Assembly: GCA_934446355.1 (NCBI GenBank)
Contig: CAKSEC010000017.1
Coordinates: 1 to 46,954 of the forward strand
Length of the DNA: 46,954 nucleotides
Source of the DNA: an uncultured Oscillospiraceae bacterium
Lineage (GTDB): Bacteria > Bacillota > Clostridia > Oscillospirales > Ruminococcaceae
Direction: 5' to 3'
Made by a program: the position numbers and the translations under genes. Position 1 is the first letter of the stretch. Every line of letters starts with the position of its first letter. This document shows positions 16,893-24,472 of the stretch, in pieces. The notes under the pieces were generated by a model. That model made no database searches, had not been told where the DNA came from, and was given only the letters and a program-made list of their open reading frames with translations.

Positions 16893-17816
16893 ATGTCGTT
16901 CAGTTCTGAGATAAAAAAAGAATTATGCGATACCCGCAGCCTTACTCCGTCACAAATCTCGGCAATGCTGTGCGGTATACTTTTTGCCTGCCGCAGCGAG
17001 GACGGCAGACCGGTGCTGCAGACCGAGAATCCTGAACTTCTGAGCACTGCGGCGGAACTGCTGAAAAGCGTGTTTCCTGACGTGCATTCCGGTACGGTCA
17101 GAATGGTGAGGAGCAGCGGGTCGCTGTATACCCTGCGCATACGCTCCGGTTGGGAGCAGGTAGCGGAGCGGTTCGGCGATATGGATAGGATAAGCGGCAG
17201 CGTGGTAGCGGGCAGCGATGAGGACAGCGGCGCATTCCTGCGTGGCGTGTTCGTGACCTGCGGCTCGGTGACCGACCCGAATAAGGAATACCACCTTGAA
17301 CTGGTGCTGCCCGAAAATCACCGCACCGGCGTATTGCTCGACCTCATCACCGAGCATGGAATGGCGTTCAAGGAAACGTTCCGGGGCGGCAGCCGTACCA
17401 AGCGCAGGGTCATATATGCAAAGGAAAGCGAACTTATCGAAGATTTCCTTACATATATCGGGGCGGCGAACCATTCACTTGAAATAATGCAGGTGAAGAT
17501 AGTCAAGGACTTCCGCAACCGAGTGAACCGCTCGGTGAACTGCGAGAGCGCAAACCTTGACAAGACCGTTGCAGCCGCAGGCAAAAGCACAGAGGATATC
17601 GAGTATATCTTCCGCACGATGGGCGCAGACTGGCTGTCGCCTGAACTGCAGGAAACCGCGCGGCTGAGGCTGGAGCACCAAGAGATGTCGCTGTCAGAAC
17701 TTTGCGGGCTGTTTGCAGAGCCTATCAGCCGCAGCGGGCTGAATCACCGCCTTAAAAAGCTTTCAAGGCTGGCAGACGAACTGCGCCGCACGAACGCCGG
17801 AGAAATTGCGCCGTAG
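16893..17816 (+). CDS. whiA: DNA-binding protein WhiA
   Basis: A 307-aa protein of the WhiA family, which regulates cell division and chromosome segregation in Gram-positives. An N-terminal LAGLIDADG-like double domain (FLRGVFVTCGSVTDPNKEYHLEL) is followed by a C-terminal helix-turn-helix (RLRLEHQEMSLSELCGLF, SRSGLNHRLKKLSRLA). The segment CESANLDKTVAAA is strongly typical. GGAGGGGA sits just before the ATG at 16893; longer in-frame starts overlap the phosphodiesterase. The usual neighbours rapZ and yvcK are absent. Here it ends the cdaA gene run. Confidence 0.95.
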   Translation: MSFSSEIKKELCDTRSLTPSQISAMLCGILFACRSEDGRPVLQTENPELLSTAAELLKSVFPDVHSGTVRMVRSSGSLYTLRIRSGWEQVAERFGDMDRISGSVVAGSDEDSGAFLRGVFVTCGSVTDPNKEYHLELVLPENHRTGVLLDLITEHGMAFKETFRGGSRTKRRVIYAKESELIEDFLTYIGAANHSLEIMQVKIVKDFRNRVNRSVNCESANLDKTVAAAGKSTEDIEYIFRTMGADWLSPELQETARLRLEHQEMSLSELCGLFAEPISRSGLNHRLKKLSRLADELRRTNAGEIAP

Positions 17817-17832
17817 TACGGACATTTTTTGG

Positions 17833-17861
17833 TTGACAAGGTGGGACGTTTCTGATATTAT
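17833..17861 (+). promoter_or_regulatory. promoter of the transglutaminase-like gene
   Basis: TTGACA (17833-17838), a 17-bp spacer and TATTAT (17856-17861). A TATAAT also begins 3 bp downstream. Confidence 0.8.
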
Positions 17862-17922
17862 AATAATAGACAGTTAAGGTCGATGTTTATTTATGTTAGT
17901 TAGCCGATAAGGAGGATACGAT

Positions 17923-19548
17923 ATGAAAAATCAGATAACAAGACGTGTGCTGAGCATAATGCTGTCCGCTGTGGTTGCAACTGCGGCATTCAGCGCACCG
18001 GCACAGGAGATGATCGGGGCTTCGACAGCGTACGCTGCGACCACCACCGCCGCACCAAAGGCGTCCAAAAAGGCGGGTACATACAGTTCGTCCGGTTCGT
18101 ATACGATAAAGCTGACCGCTGATAGCGGCGCAGATATATACTACAGCACGGGCGGCAGCTATAAGCGGTATACCAAGGCTCTGTCGCTCACCAAGAACAC
18201 CACCGTCAAGTGCTATGCAATAAAGAACGGCGTCAAGAGCAAGGTGGTATCCTATAAGTATAAGCTGACGCCAAAGGTCACCGTTTCGGCGGCTTCCGGT
18301 ACATATGACGAGCCGCTGAATGTTACGCTTTCCTCGACGGCTTCCGGCGTGAAGTTCTATTACACGCTTGACGGCAGCAAGCCGACCACCAAGTCCACAC
18401 TCTATACTGCCGCAGGGATAAAGGTAAGTTCCACGGCAAAGCTGCGTATCGCCGCAGTGAAGTCCGGCTGGACGACCAAGTATGTCACAAGGCAGTATAC
18501 TATATCGGACAGCACCGGCAGTTCCGCTTCCGGCGAGAGCATTCTTGACGATTACGAGAGCAAGTACGCTTACAACAGGCTTACGTCAACGCAGAAAAAG
18601 GTCTATGCGGCGATATTCAAGGCTGCTGCGAACCATGACGCAAGCACAGATATATCTGACCTGAATGCGACTTCCACCGACGTATATAACGCATACTGGG
18701 CATTCGACTATGAGAATCCGCAGTTCTTCTGGCTGGGTCAGGGCTACGCTTATTCCTATTACGGCGATACTGTGTATTCTGTAGCTCTGCAGTATTCACG
18801 CTCCGCAAGCGAAGCGCAGAGATTGAACAAGGATTTTGAGGCGGCTGCACAGAAAATAATCGACAAGGCGATGAAGAAGGACGATGTGTTCAGCCAGCTT
18901 GTGGTATTCAATGACGAACTGTGCGACATGACCACCTACACCCGCTCTGGTCCGTCCTATATTTCGGAAGCAGACGGCCCGCTGCTGAACGGCAAGGCGC
19001 TCTGCGAGGGTTATTCAAAGGCGTTCATGTACCTGTGCCAGTCAGTCGGCATTGAGTGCATATGCGTAAAGGGCTATGCGGGCGCTGCGCATATGTGGAA
19101 CATGATAAAGGTAGACGGCAAGTGGTACAATATGGACGTGACATGGAACGACACTGACAATGGCAAGCATTCCTATGCGTATTTCTGTATCCCCACCGAC
19201 GTTATCGAACAGGATCACACATTCCAGAATGACGTTTTTGCCGTTCCGTCCGCTGTGTCAGACGACCTCAGCTATGCTAAGGTAATGGGTATCACAAGCT
19301 ATTCCGACGCCAGCACAGCATATAACGAACTGATAACGCAGGCAGCTGCAAACTTCAAAAAGGGCGTATACACCACGACCGTTTATGTAAAGGACACGGG
19401 CATTAATTCGCTGGTCAGCAAGGTGAAAAGCGGCTTGTTTGACGATTTGAAAGCGAATGGCTGCAGCGTGCGTTCGATGTCCTGCTCATACGGCACAAGC
19501 CCCTATGGGGTAGGATATTCGTTCTATGAACTTACGCTGTCGGCATAA
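17923..19548 (+). CDS. secreted transglutaminase-like protein with two CHB/HEX repeats
   Basis: A 541-aa exported protein. A signal peptide ends near AYAA (about 39). Two tandem beta domains follow (about 50-195) with the chitobiase/hexosaminidase C-terminal signature (IYYSTGGSYKRYTKALSL, KFYYTLDGSKPTTKSTLY). A transglutaminase/protease-like core carries the triad Cys361 (ALCEGYSKAF), His390 (GAAHMWNMI) and Asp405 (YNMDVTWND). It could crosslink or cleave cell-surface protein or wall peptide; direct evidence is lacking. A strong AAGGAGG precedes the ATG, and the gene is monocistronic. Confidence 0.88.
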   Translation: MKNQITRRVLSIMLSAVVATAAFSAPAQEMIGASTAYAATTTAAPKASKKAGTYSSSGSYTIKLTADSGADIYYSTGGSYKRYTKALSLTKNTTVKCYAIKNGVKSKVVSYKYKLTPKVTVSAASGTYDEPLNVTLSSTASGVKFYYTLDGSKPTTKSTLYTAAGIKVSSTAKLRIAAVKSGWTTKYVTRQYTISDSTGSSASGESILDDYESKYAYNRLTSTQKKVYAAIFKAAANHDASTDISDLNATSTDVYNAYWAFDYENPQFFWLGQGYAYSYYGDTVYSVALQYSRSASEAQRLNKDFEAAAQKIIDKAMKKDDVFSQLVVFNDELCDMTTYTRSGPSYISEADGPLLNGKALCEGYSKAFMYLCQSVGIECICVKGYAGAAHMWNMIKVDGKWYNMDVTWNDTDNGKHSYAYFCIPTDVIEQDHTFQNDVFAVPSAVSDDLSYAKVMGITSYSDASTAYNELITQAAANFKKGVYTTTVYVKDTGINSLVSKVKSGLFDDLKANGCSVRSMSCSYGTSPYGVGYSFYELTLSA

Positions 19549-19558
19549 TATTCGTATA

Positions 19559-20353
19559 TTATAACGTCCTGAGGGCACTTTCTGCAACAGCGCACACCGA
19601 CAGTATCGTGAAATAGACCAGAAAGCGCAGGGTATATTCGCCGGCGGCGGGGTCTGTCGCCACGATACTGTTTTTGTCTGTGGAGATAAGCCGCAGAAGC
19701 TGTGAGGACATCATTCCTGACGTGCCTGCGCCGAGTATCACGGCAAGGCATATTCCAAGGCAGGTAGGCAGCAGCTTCAGCGATCCAATGCCGCCAAGCG
19801 TAAATGCGCCGGACAGCGCAGCGCCCGTGCCAAGTCCGCAGACGAGCGGCGCAGCCCAAACTAACGCCCTGCCGAGCGCAAAATACCCCAGCACATATTC
19901 AGCCAGCAGGAAGCACCCTCCCCACAGAAGCCGCTGCAGCAGCAAGGGCAGAAACTCCCCGTCTGCGCAGAGAATGCTTTCGGTGAAATCAGTGCCGGCA
20001 GGTGCGGACAGTGCGAAGAACACTCCCGCAGCAGTTCCCGTGATAGCTGCAAATATCTGGAATATCGGAATCCCGCTGCGGCGCACGGCTCGCTGAGCGG
20101 TGCGGCTTCTGGGCGGCTCCTCGGTTATCTCGGCGGGGGATTCTTTCGGTGCTTCGGCGGGAGTGAATGTGGTCGGAGCGGATATCGGGTGCGGCTGAGC
20201 TGCTGGTTCGGTCAGCGGTGCAGGTTCAGGCTTTGGCGAGAGAATTTCGGGCTCGCTTCGTTCTTTCTGCACCTCGCGCAGTACAGATCTCACCTGACGG
20301 GCGGTGTATGCGTTTGCGGGGCGGTGTGGATTTATCAGTACAGTATTTTCCAT
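19559..20353 (-). CDS. multi-pass membrane protein, unknown
   Basis: A 264-aa protein. A cytoplasmic N-terminal third is rich in Pro/Glu (about 30-85, low complexity) and is followed by about five membrane segments from residue 95 to the end. Glycine-rich helices (FALGRALVWAAPLVCGLGTGAAL) recall SpoIIM-type sporulation membrane proteins, but the resemblance is only by eye. It ends 10 nt from the convergent transglutaminase-like gene. The long G+C-rich reverse frames over it are shadows. Confidence 0.65.
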   Translation of the reverse strand: MENTVLINPHRPANAYTARQVRSVLREVQKERSEPEILSPKPEPAPLTEPAAQPHPISAPTTFTPAEAPKESPAEITEEPPRSRTAQRAVRRSGIPIFQIFAAITGTAAGVFFALSAPAGTDFTESILCADGEFLPLLLQRLLWGGCFLLAEYVLGYFALGRALVWAAPLVCGLGTGAALSGAFTLGGIGSLKLLPTCLGICLAVILGAGTSGMMSSQLLRLISTDKNSIVATDPAAGEYTLRFLVYFTILSVCAVAESALRTL

Positions 20354-20472
20354 AGCACTTCTCCATATTTCGGCTGTGACTTCTCGCGGGCGTCAGAATA
20401 TCTGAGCGTCCCTTTCAGAAAGAATATATGCACGCCGGACAAGTATTATAACATTCACGGGACGGTGACAAA

Positions 20473-20985
20473 ATGAAAACATCTGAGCAGTCCGCACTGG
20501 GCAGAGTGCTTGCAATATCGAGGGAAGCGTATTCCTCAGCCGCAAAGGGCGAGCCGGAGGTGAATCACGTGGCGCTTCTGGACAGCCTTTCGGCAGCGCT
20601 GTCACACGTGAACGACGAAAAAAAGCCGCTCGCAAAATGCCTGCGCAGGCTGAAAGCGGAACTGAAACGTGCCGGAAAGCCGTTTTATGAGCGGATTAAG
20701 CCGCAGTTTTCGGCAGTCGTTCCCGTGCCTGACTACGACTTTCAGACTGCGCTAAGGCACATTCCTGCGATCATATACGGCAACGACCGTATTTGCGGGA
20801 AGCTGGTTTCGGGCGAAACCGACAAAGCGCATTCAATGGCGGACGCAATGAAAAGCTATCCGGGATTCCTCTACGGCGAATTTGACGCATTATCGCCGCA
20901 GCAGTTCTATGAGTTGGTTTTCGGGTATTACCCGAAGCTTTATGACGAGCCGTTTATGGACGAGATGAAAGAATTATTTATGTAA
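20473..20985 (+). CDS. hypothetical protein, 170 aa
   Basis: A soluble protein of unknown function, mostly helical in the first 90 residues (ALGRVLAISREAYSSAAKG, KPLAKCLRRLKAELKRAG). A second part contains YDFQTALRHIPAIIYGNDRICGKL and ends in a Tyr/Phe-rich segment (LSPQQFYELVFGYYPKLYDE). I do not recognise a family. The ribosome site is weak (GGGACGG). It is divergent from the membrane protein gene at 19559 and followed by a clear terminator. Confidence 0.65.
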   Translation: MKTSEQSALGRVLAISREAYSSAAKGEPEVNHVALLDSLSAALSHVNDEKKPLAKCLRRLKAELKRAGKPFYERIKPQFSAVVPVPDYDFQTALRHIPAIIYGNDRICGKLVSGETDKAHSMADAMKSYPGFLYGEFDALSPQQFYELVFGYYPKLYDEPFMDEMKELFM

Positions 20986-20991
20986 TAATTG

Positions 20992-21017
20992 AGGGGGCTA
21001 TAAATAAGCCCCCTTTT
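20992..21017 (+). terminator. rho-independent terminator
   Basis: AGGGGGCT (20992-20999) pairs with AGCCCCCT (21007-21014) around a 7-nt loop, followed by TTTT. Confidence 0.88.
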
Positions 21018-21061
21018 GTTTGACGATAATCCAGAACGAGTTCTCGAAAATCGCCCTCCGC

Positions 21062-21232
21062 TCAGACGGTCATAGAGTCCATAAGCGCGCCGAGTATCTT
21101 GAACATCTTCGCCGTGCCCTTTTTGCGCAGCGAATGTCTGCGGCTGATGGAGTTCACCGCCATGAAAGCCAGTCCGCCTGCGATAAGCCCTGCCGCTCCG
21201 CTTTTGATATAAGCCTCTGTTCTGCGTGACAT
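21062..21232 (-). CDS. small single-pass membrane protein, 56 aa
   Basis: A short gene with a good AAAGGGGTGA ribosome site just upstream of the ATG (minus strand, 21232). The product starts MSRRTEAYIKSG and has one glycine/alanine-rich membrane helix (about 11-28, AAGLIAGGLAFMAV). A basic segment (SRRHSLRKKGTAKMFK) and a short amphipathic end follow. The glycine spacing suggests helix packing. No family is recognised. It is divergent from the ammonium transporter, whose promoter lies 260 bp away. Confidence 0.6.
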   Translation of the reverse strand: MSRRTEAYIKSGAAGLIAGGLAFMAVNSISRRHSLRKKGTAKMFKILGALMDSMTV

Positions 21233-21488
21233 AATATCACCCCTTTTTGAAAGTTTACCTCAGTATTGTTTGCAAAAATCCTGCGAATACACTGAAAACC
21301 ACCATAATAAATTCTGCAAGTATTACAAAAACTCACCGGAAAAAAGTGCTGCAGTTGAAATATATGGCACATATTGAATTGGAATGCGTGATTTTTGTGC
21401 GGTTTGCACATATGATTTTGTGTTTTGGTCGGCTGAATATACATTTTGCCAAAATGCAATTTCTGATAAAAAAACTTGCAAAAATCCC
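21233..21488. other. intergenic region upstream of the ammonium transporter
   Basis: About 255 AT-rich bases between the divergent small membrane-protein gene and the Amt promoter. I see no gene and no clear repeat. Confidence 0.5.
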
Positions 21489-21517
21489 TTGACAAAAATT
21501 CTTGTTTGGTGTATAAT
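21489..21517 (+). promoter_or_regulatory. consensus sigma-A promoter of amt-glnB
   Basis: TTGACA (21489-21494), a 17-bp spacer and TATAAT (21512-21517), a perfect consensus. Transcription should begin near 21524. With such a strong core promoter, control is likely to act after initiation, in the leader. Confidence 0.92.
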
Positions 21518-21521
21518 CAGA

Positions 21522-21581
21522 TCATAGCAAAGGGGCTATGACGGACGGACTTCAATGGCGAAGCCGGTCGGTCATAGTCCC
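21522..21581 (+). promoter_or_regulatory. candidate ANTAR-target leader RNA (two hexaloop hairpins)
   Basis: Hairpin P1: TCATAGC (21522-21528), hexaloop AAAGGG, GCTATGA (21535-21541). Hairpin P2: CTTC (21550-21553), hexaloop AATGGC (21554-21559), GAAG (21560-21563), extended by CGG/CCG across a bulged A. Both six-base loops have A at position 1 and G at position 4, the known recognition rule for ANTAR-domain antiterminators, which often control nitrogen genes in Firmicutes. The 3' arm of P1 can instead pair with 21571-21581, giving an 11-bp stem (GGGGCTATGAC with GTCATAGTCCC, one G-U pair) that encloses P2. This looks like a switch. The T tail after it (GCTTGCTTTA) is weak for a terminator. 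Confidence 0.6.
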
Positions 21582-21661
21582 GCTTGCTTTATCCGGTAAA
21601 CAGCACGGCTGAACGCTCAGTCGCTCAGTCAGAAGCTAAAATTGAAAGGGGCGGTTCTTTA

Positions 21662-23491
21662 ATGAACACACTATTAACGTTCGTTTCGGCAGCAGGCGCA
21701 GTCCTATCTCCGGAACAGACATCAGCAGTACAGGCTGTCGTTGATGAAACGATGTACAGCGGCAGCGATGTGAACGGCATATGGTACCTTATCGGTGCGG
21801 CATGGGTATTCTTCATGCAGTGCGGCTTCGCAATGGTCGAAACAGGTATGACCCGGTCGAAGAACGCCGGCAATATCATAATGAAGAACCTCATGGACTT
21901 CTGTATCGGCACGGTGGTATTCATTCTGCTGGGCTTCGGGCTTCTCCTCGGCGAGGATACGCTCTTCGGTCTGGTAGGTATCCCGAACCTCGACATTCTG
22001 GGCAGCTTCGCAGACTTCGACCGCTGTGCGGAATTCGTGTTCAACCTTGTATTCTGCGCAACTGCGGCTACTATCGTATCCGGTGCAATGGCAGAAAGAA
22101 CGAAGTTCCTCAGCTACTGCGTATATTCAGCAGTCATCAGCGCTGTCGTATATCCTATCGAAGCGCACTGGATCTGGGGCGGCGGCTGGCTCGCACAGCT
22201 TGGCTTCGTTGATTTCGCTGGTTCTACCTGCATTCACATGGTCGGCGGTCTGTGCGCACTTATCGGCGCAAAGATGGTCGGTCCCAGAATCGGCAAGTTC
22301 GGCAAGGACGGCAAGCCTAACGCAATACTTGGTCACTCGATGACTCTCGGCGCACTTGGCGTATTCATTCTGTGGTTCGGCTGGTACGGCTTCAACGGAG
22401 CCGCTGCTTCCGACACACGCTACCTCGCAAATATCTTCCTTACAACAACAGTCGCTCCTGCAGTTGCAACCTGCACGACGATGATATTCACATGGTTAAA
22501 GCACGGCAAGCCTGATGTTTCCATGTGCCTGAACGCTTCTCTGGCAGGTCTGGTGGCTATCACCGCTCCCTGCGCTGACACCGACTGCCTTGGCGCAGCT
22601 ATCATCGGTCTTGTATCCGGCTTCCTTGTATGCTTCGGCGTATGGCTCCTCGATTACAAGCTTCACATCGACGACCCGGTCGGCGCAGTTGCAGTTCACT
22701 TCTTCAACGGTATCTGGGGCACTATCGCAGTAGGCCTGTTCTCGAACGGTCATGGTCAGAACGGCGGCGTTGCAGCAGTAAACGGCACAGGCGAGCACGC
22801 AGTAGGTCTGTTCTATGGCGGCGGCTTCGGTCAGCTTGGCATTCAGCTTCTCGGTATGGTATCCGTCCTTGCGTGGACTGGCGTCACCATCACGCTCACA
22901 TTCCTTATCATCAAGAAGACTATCGGTCTGAGAGTATCCCGCCACGAGGAGATCGTTGGTCTGGATTCCACAGAGCACGGTCTGCCCTCCTCTTATGCTG
23001 ACTTCGTTCCTGCAATGCACGTGGAACTTTCCACCAGCGGCAAGGAAAAGGAAGTCGAAACTGTCAAGCTTGGCTCTGCTCCTGTTGAGGCTGCAGTACC
23101 TGTTGCATACAAGAGCACAAAGCCTGCTGACGGCACAAAGATGAGCAAGGTCGTTATCATTGCAAAGCAGGATAAGTTTGAAACGCTCAAGGCGGCTATG
23201 TCCGATATCGGCGTAACTGGTATGACAGTGACCAACGTACTTGGCTGCGGTATGCAGAAGGGCTCGACAGAGTTCTACAGAGGCGTCAAGGTCGAAACTC
23301 ACCTGCTGCCTAAGGTAAAGGTCGAGATAGTCGTATGCAAGGTACCTGTTGAAACTGTGGTAGAAACTGCAAAGCAGGCTCTCTACACCGGTAAGATAGG
23401 CGACGGCAAGATCTTCGTATACGATGTTGAGGACGTCGTAAAGGTACGTACCGGCGAAACCGGCTATGACGCACTGCAGGACGTTGAATAA
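21662..23491 (+). CDS. amt: ammonium transporter fused to a P-II (GlnB) domain
   Basis: A 609-aa protein. Residues up to about 430 form an Amt/Rh-type channel (MQCGFAMVETGMTRSKNAGNIIMKN, the conserved His regions SMTLGALGVFILWFGWYGFN and AVAVHFFNGIWGTIAVGL). A linker follows, then a complete P-II domain from about 494 to the end (MSKVVIIAKQDKFETLKAAM, T-loop GCGMQKGSTEFYRG, LLPKVKVEIVV, GKIFVYDVEDVVKVRTGE). Free GlnK normally plugs Amt when 2-oxoglutarate is low; here gate and channel are one chain. The T-loop lacks the Tyr that is uridylylated in E. coli GlnB. The ATG at 21662 follows AAAGGGGCGG. The gene lies behind a candidate ANTAR leader. Confidence 0.95.
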   Translation: MNTLLTFVSAAGAVLSPEQTSAVQAVVDETMYSGSDVNGIWYLIGAAWVFFMQCGFAMVETGMTRSKNAGNIIMKNLMDFCIGTVVFILLGFGLLLGEDTLFGLVGIPNLDILGSFADFDRCAEFVFNLVFCATAATIVSGAMAERTKFLSYCVYSAVISAVVYPIEAHWIWGGGWLAQLGFVDFAGSTCIHMVGGLCALIGAKMVGPRIGKFGKDGKPNAILGHSMTLGALGVFILWFGWYGFNGAAASDTRYLANIFLTTTVAPAVATCTTMIFTWLKHGKPDVSMCLNASLAGLVAITAPCADTDCLGAAIIGLVSGFLVCFGVWLLDYKLHIDDPVGAVAVHFFNGIWGTIAVGLFSNGHGQNGGVAAVNGTGEHAVGLFYGGGFGQLGIQLLGMVSVLAWTGVTITLTFLIIKKTIGLRVSRHEEIVGLDSTEHGLPSSYADFVPAMHVELSTSGKEKEVETVKLGSAPVEAAVPVAYKSTKPADGTKMSKVVIIAKQDKFETLKAAMSDIGVTGMTVTNVLGCGMQKGSTEFYRGVKVETHLLPKVKVEIVVCKVPVETVVETAKQALYTGKIGDGKIFVYDVEDVVKVRTGETGYDALQDVE

Positions 23492-23545
23492 AACCATTCC
23501 CATAGCATTATCCAATTACCTTCCTGAATATAACGTGTAAACATT

Positions 23546-23573
23546 GATACCCCCGGCAATAGTCGGGGGTATC
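23546..23573. terminator. hairpin between convergent genes
   Basis: A perfect 10-bp stem GATACCCCCG/CGGGGGTATC has an 8-nt loop. No long T tail occurs on either side. It probably serves both the amt gene and the convergent phospholipase-like gene. Confidence 0.6.
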
Positions 23574-23586
23574 GGTGCATATATGG

Positions 23587-24228
23587 TCATACTCGGCAGG
23601 CGAGCCGTTCTGAAATGGCGTTTGCCGCTTGGATCACCCATTCGTCCATCATTTCTGGCGTGAGGTAGTGAAAATCCGTGCCGTACTCCGGCGGGTTCAG
23701 GTAAAACTGCCGGATATGCCGAAGCTGCTTTTCCACATTATCGGTCTTGTAGTAGGGCAGGCAGGTCACCGGATAGTGCTCGATACTGCTCAGCACGTGG
23801 AATGCCCAGTCGTCGGGGTGACGCTTCAGATAGAGGTGGTCGTTTGCGTACCATTCGGGCTTCACACGGCGGTAGTATTCCTCACGGTCGGAGGAATAAA
23901 GCGCATGGTGCTTCTGCTTGCAGGGAGCGTTTATTCGCTCCGACCACAGCACGTCAGCCATCAGGTGGCAGTAATAGCCGAGCAGAAAATCACGGGTGCG
24001 CCGGTCGAGCGGCCTGCCGGAAATCATTTCACGGTAGAATCTTTCATATTCGCAGTGCGCCTTGCCGCTGTTTGTCCAGTGCGTGACCTCCTTGGGAGGG
24101 TCGAACCCGCCGGCGGCAGGCTCTCCGCAGTCGGGGGCGATATTCCCTACAAAGAAGTCCGTTTCGTTAAAGTCGAATTCGTCCAGCAGCTTATCCGCAA
24201 TGCGCAGATGTGCAAGCCATGTTGCCAT
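23587..24228 (-). CDS. zinc-dependent phospholipase C-like protein
   Basis: A 213-aa protein of the zinc-dependent phospholipase C fold. Metal-ligand-type motifs are visible in order: TWLAHLRIA at the start, GNIAPDC near 30, EVTHWTN near 49, and GYYCHLMADVLW near 86 (HxxxD). There is no signal peptide, so it is probably cytoplasmic; many such bacterial proteins are annotated this way without known activity. An AGGGGGT ribosome site precedes the ATG. It is convergent with amt and divergent from the 52-aa gene at 24306. Confidence 0.82.
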   Translation of the reverse strand: MATWLAHLRIADKLLDEFDFNETDFFVGNIAPDCGEPAAGGFDPPKEVTHWTNSGKAHCEYERFYREMISGRPLDRRTRDFLLGYYCHLMADVLWSERINAPCKQKHHALYSSDREEYYRRVKPEWYANDHLYLKRHPDDWAFHVLSSIEHYPVTCLPYYKTDNVEKQLRHIRQFYLNPPEYGTDFHYLTPEMMDEWVIQAANAISERLACRV

Positions 24229-24241
24229 ATTATACCCCCTG

Positions 24242-24270
24242 TTGATTTATTGTGTATTCTGTGATATAGT
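24242..24270 (+). promoter_or_regulatory. promoter of the 52-aa gene
   Basis: TTGATT (24242-24247), a 17-bp spacer and TATAGT (24265-24270), 36 bp before the ATG at 24306. Confidence 0.65.
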
Positions 24271-24305
24271 ATATTTATAGTATTGTTTCTGAAAGGAGCG
24301 TTCCC

Positions 24306-24464
24306 ATGAAAGACGAAAAGAAAAAGGGCGCAGCCCACGTGGGCAATGTGCCCGAAAATACCCCAGAAAAGCCCGCCGAGCCGTCCACTCACACATGGGT
24401 GGACGACATGAAGCAGGAACTTGAGGACTACATCGAGGAACAGGGAATATATATCCGGCAGTAG
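24306..24464 (+). CDS. small charged protein, 52 aa
   Basis: A short gene with a good site (AAAGGAG, 24292-24298) and its own promoter. The product begins with a lysine-rich MKDEKKKGAAHVGN, has a proline-rich centre (PENTPEKPAEP), and ends with an acidic amphipathic helix (WVDDMKQELEDYIEEQG). Function unknown; it could be a small regulator or a phage-derived protein. It is convergent with the serpin gene, 8 nt apart. Confidence 0.6.
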   Translation: MKDEKKKGAAHVGNVPENTPEKPAEPSTHTWVDDMKQELEDYIEEQGIYIRQ

Positions 24465-24472
24465 CCCTGAAT

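Noticed and set aside
21584..21661. An N-terminal extension of the Amt protein from 21584
   Set aside because: This would start with TTG in the leader without a ribosome site. The ATG at 21662 follows AAAGGGGCGG and begins the first membrane segment.
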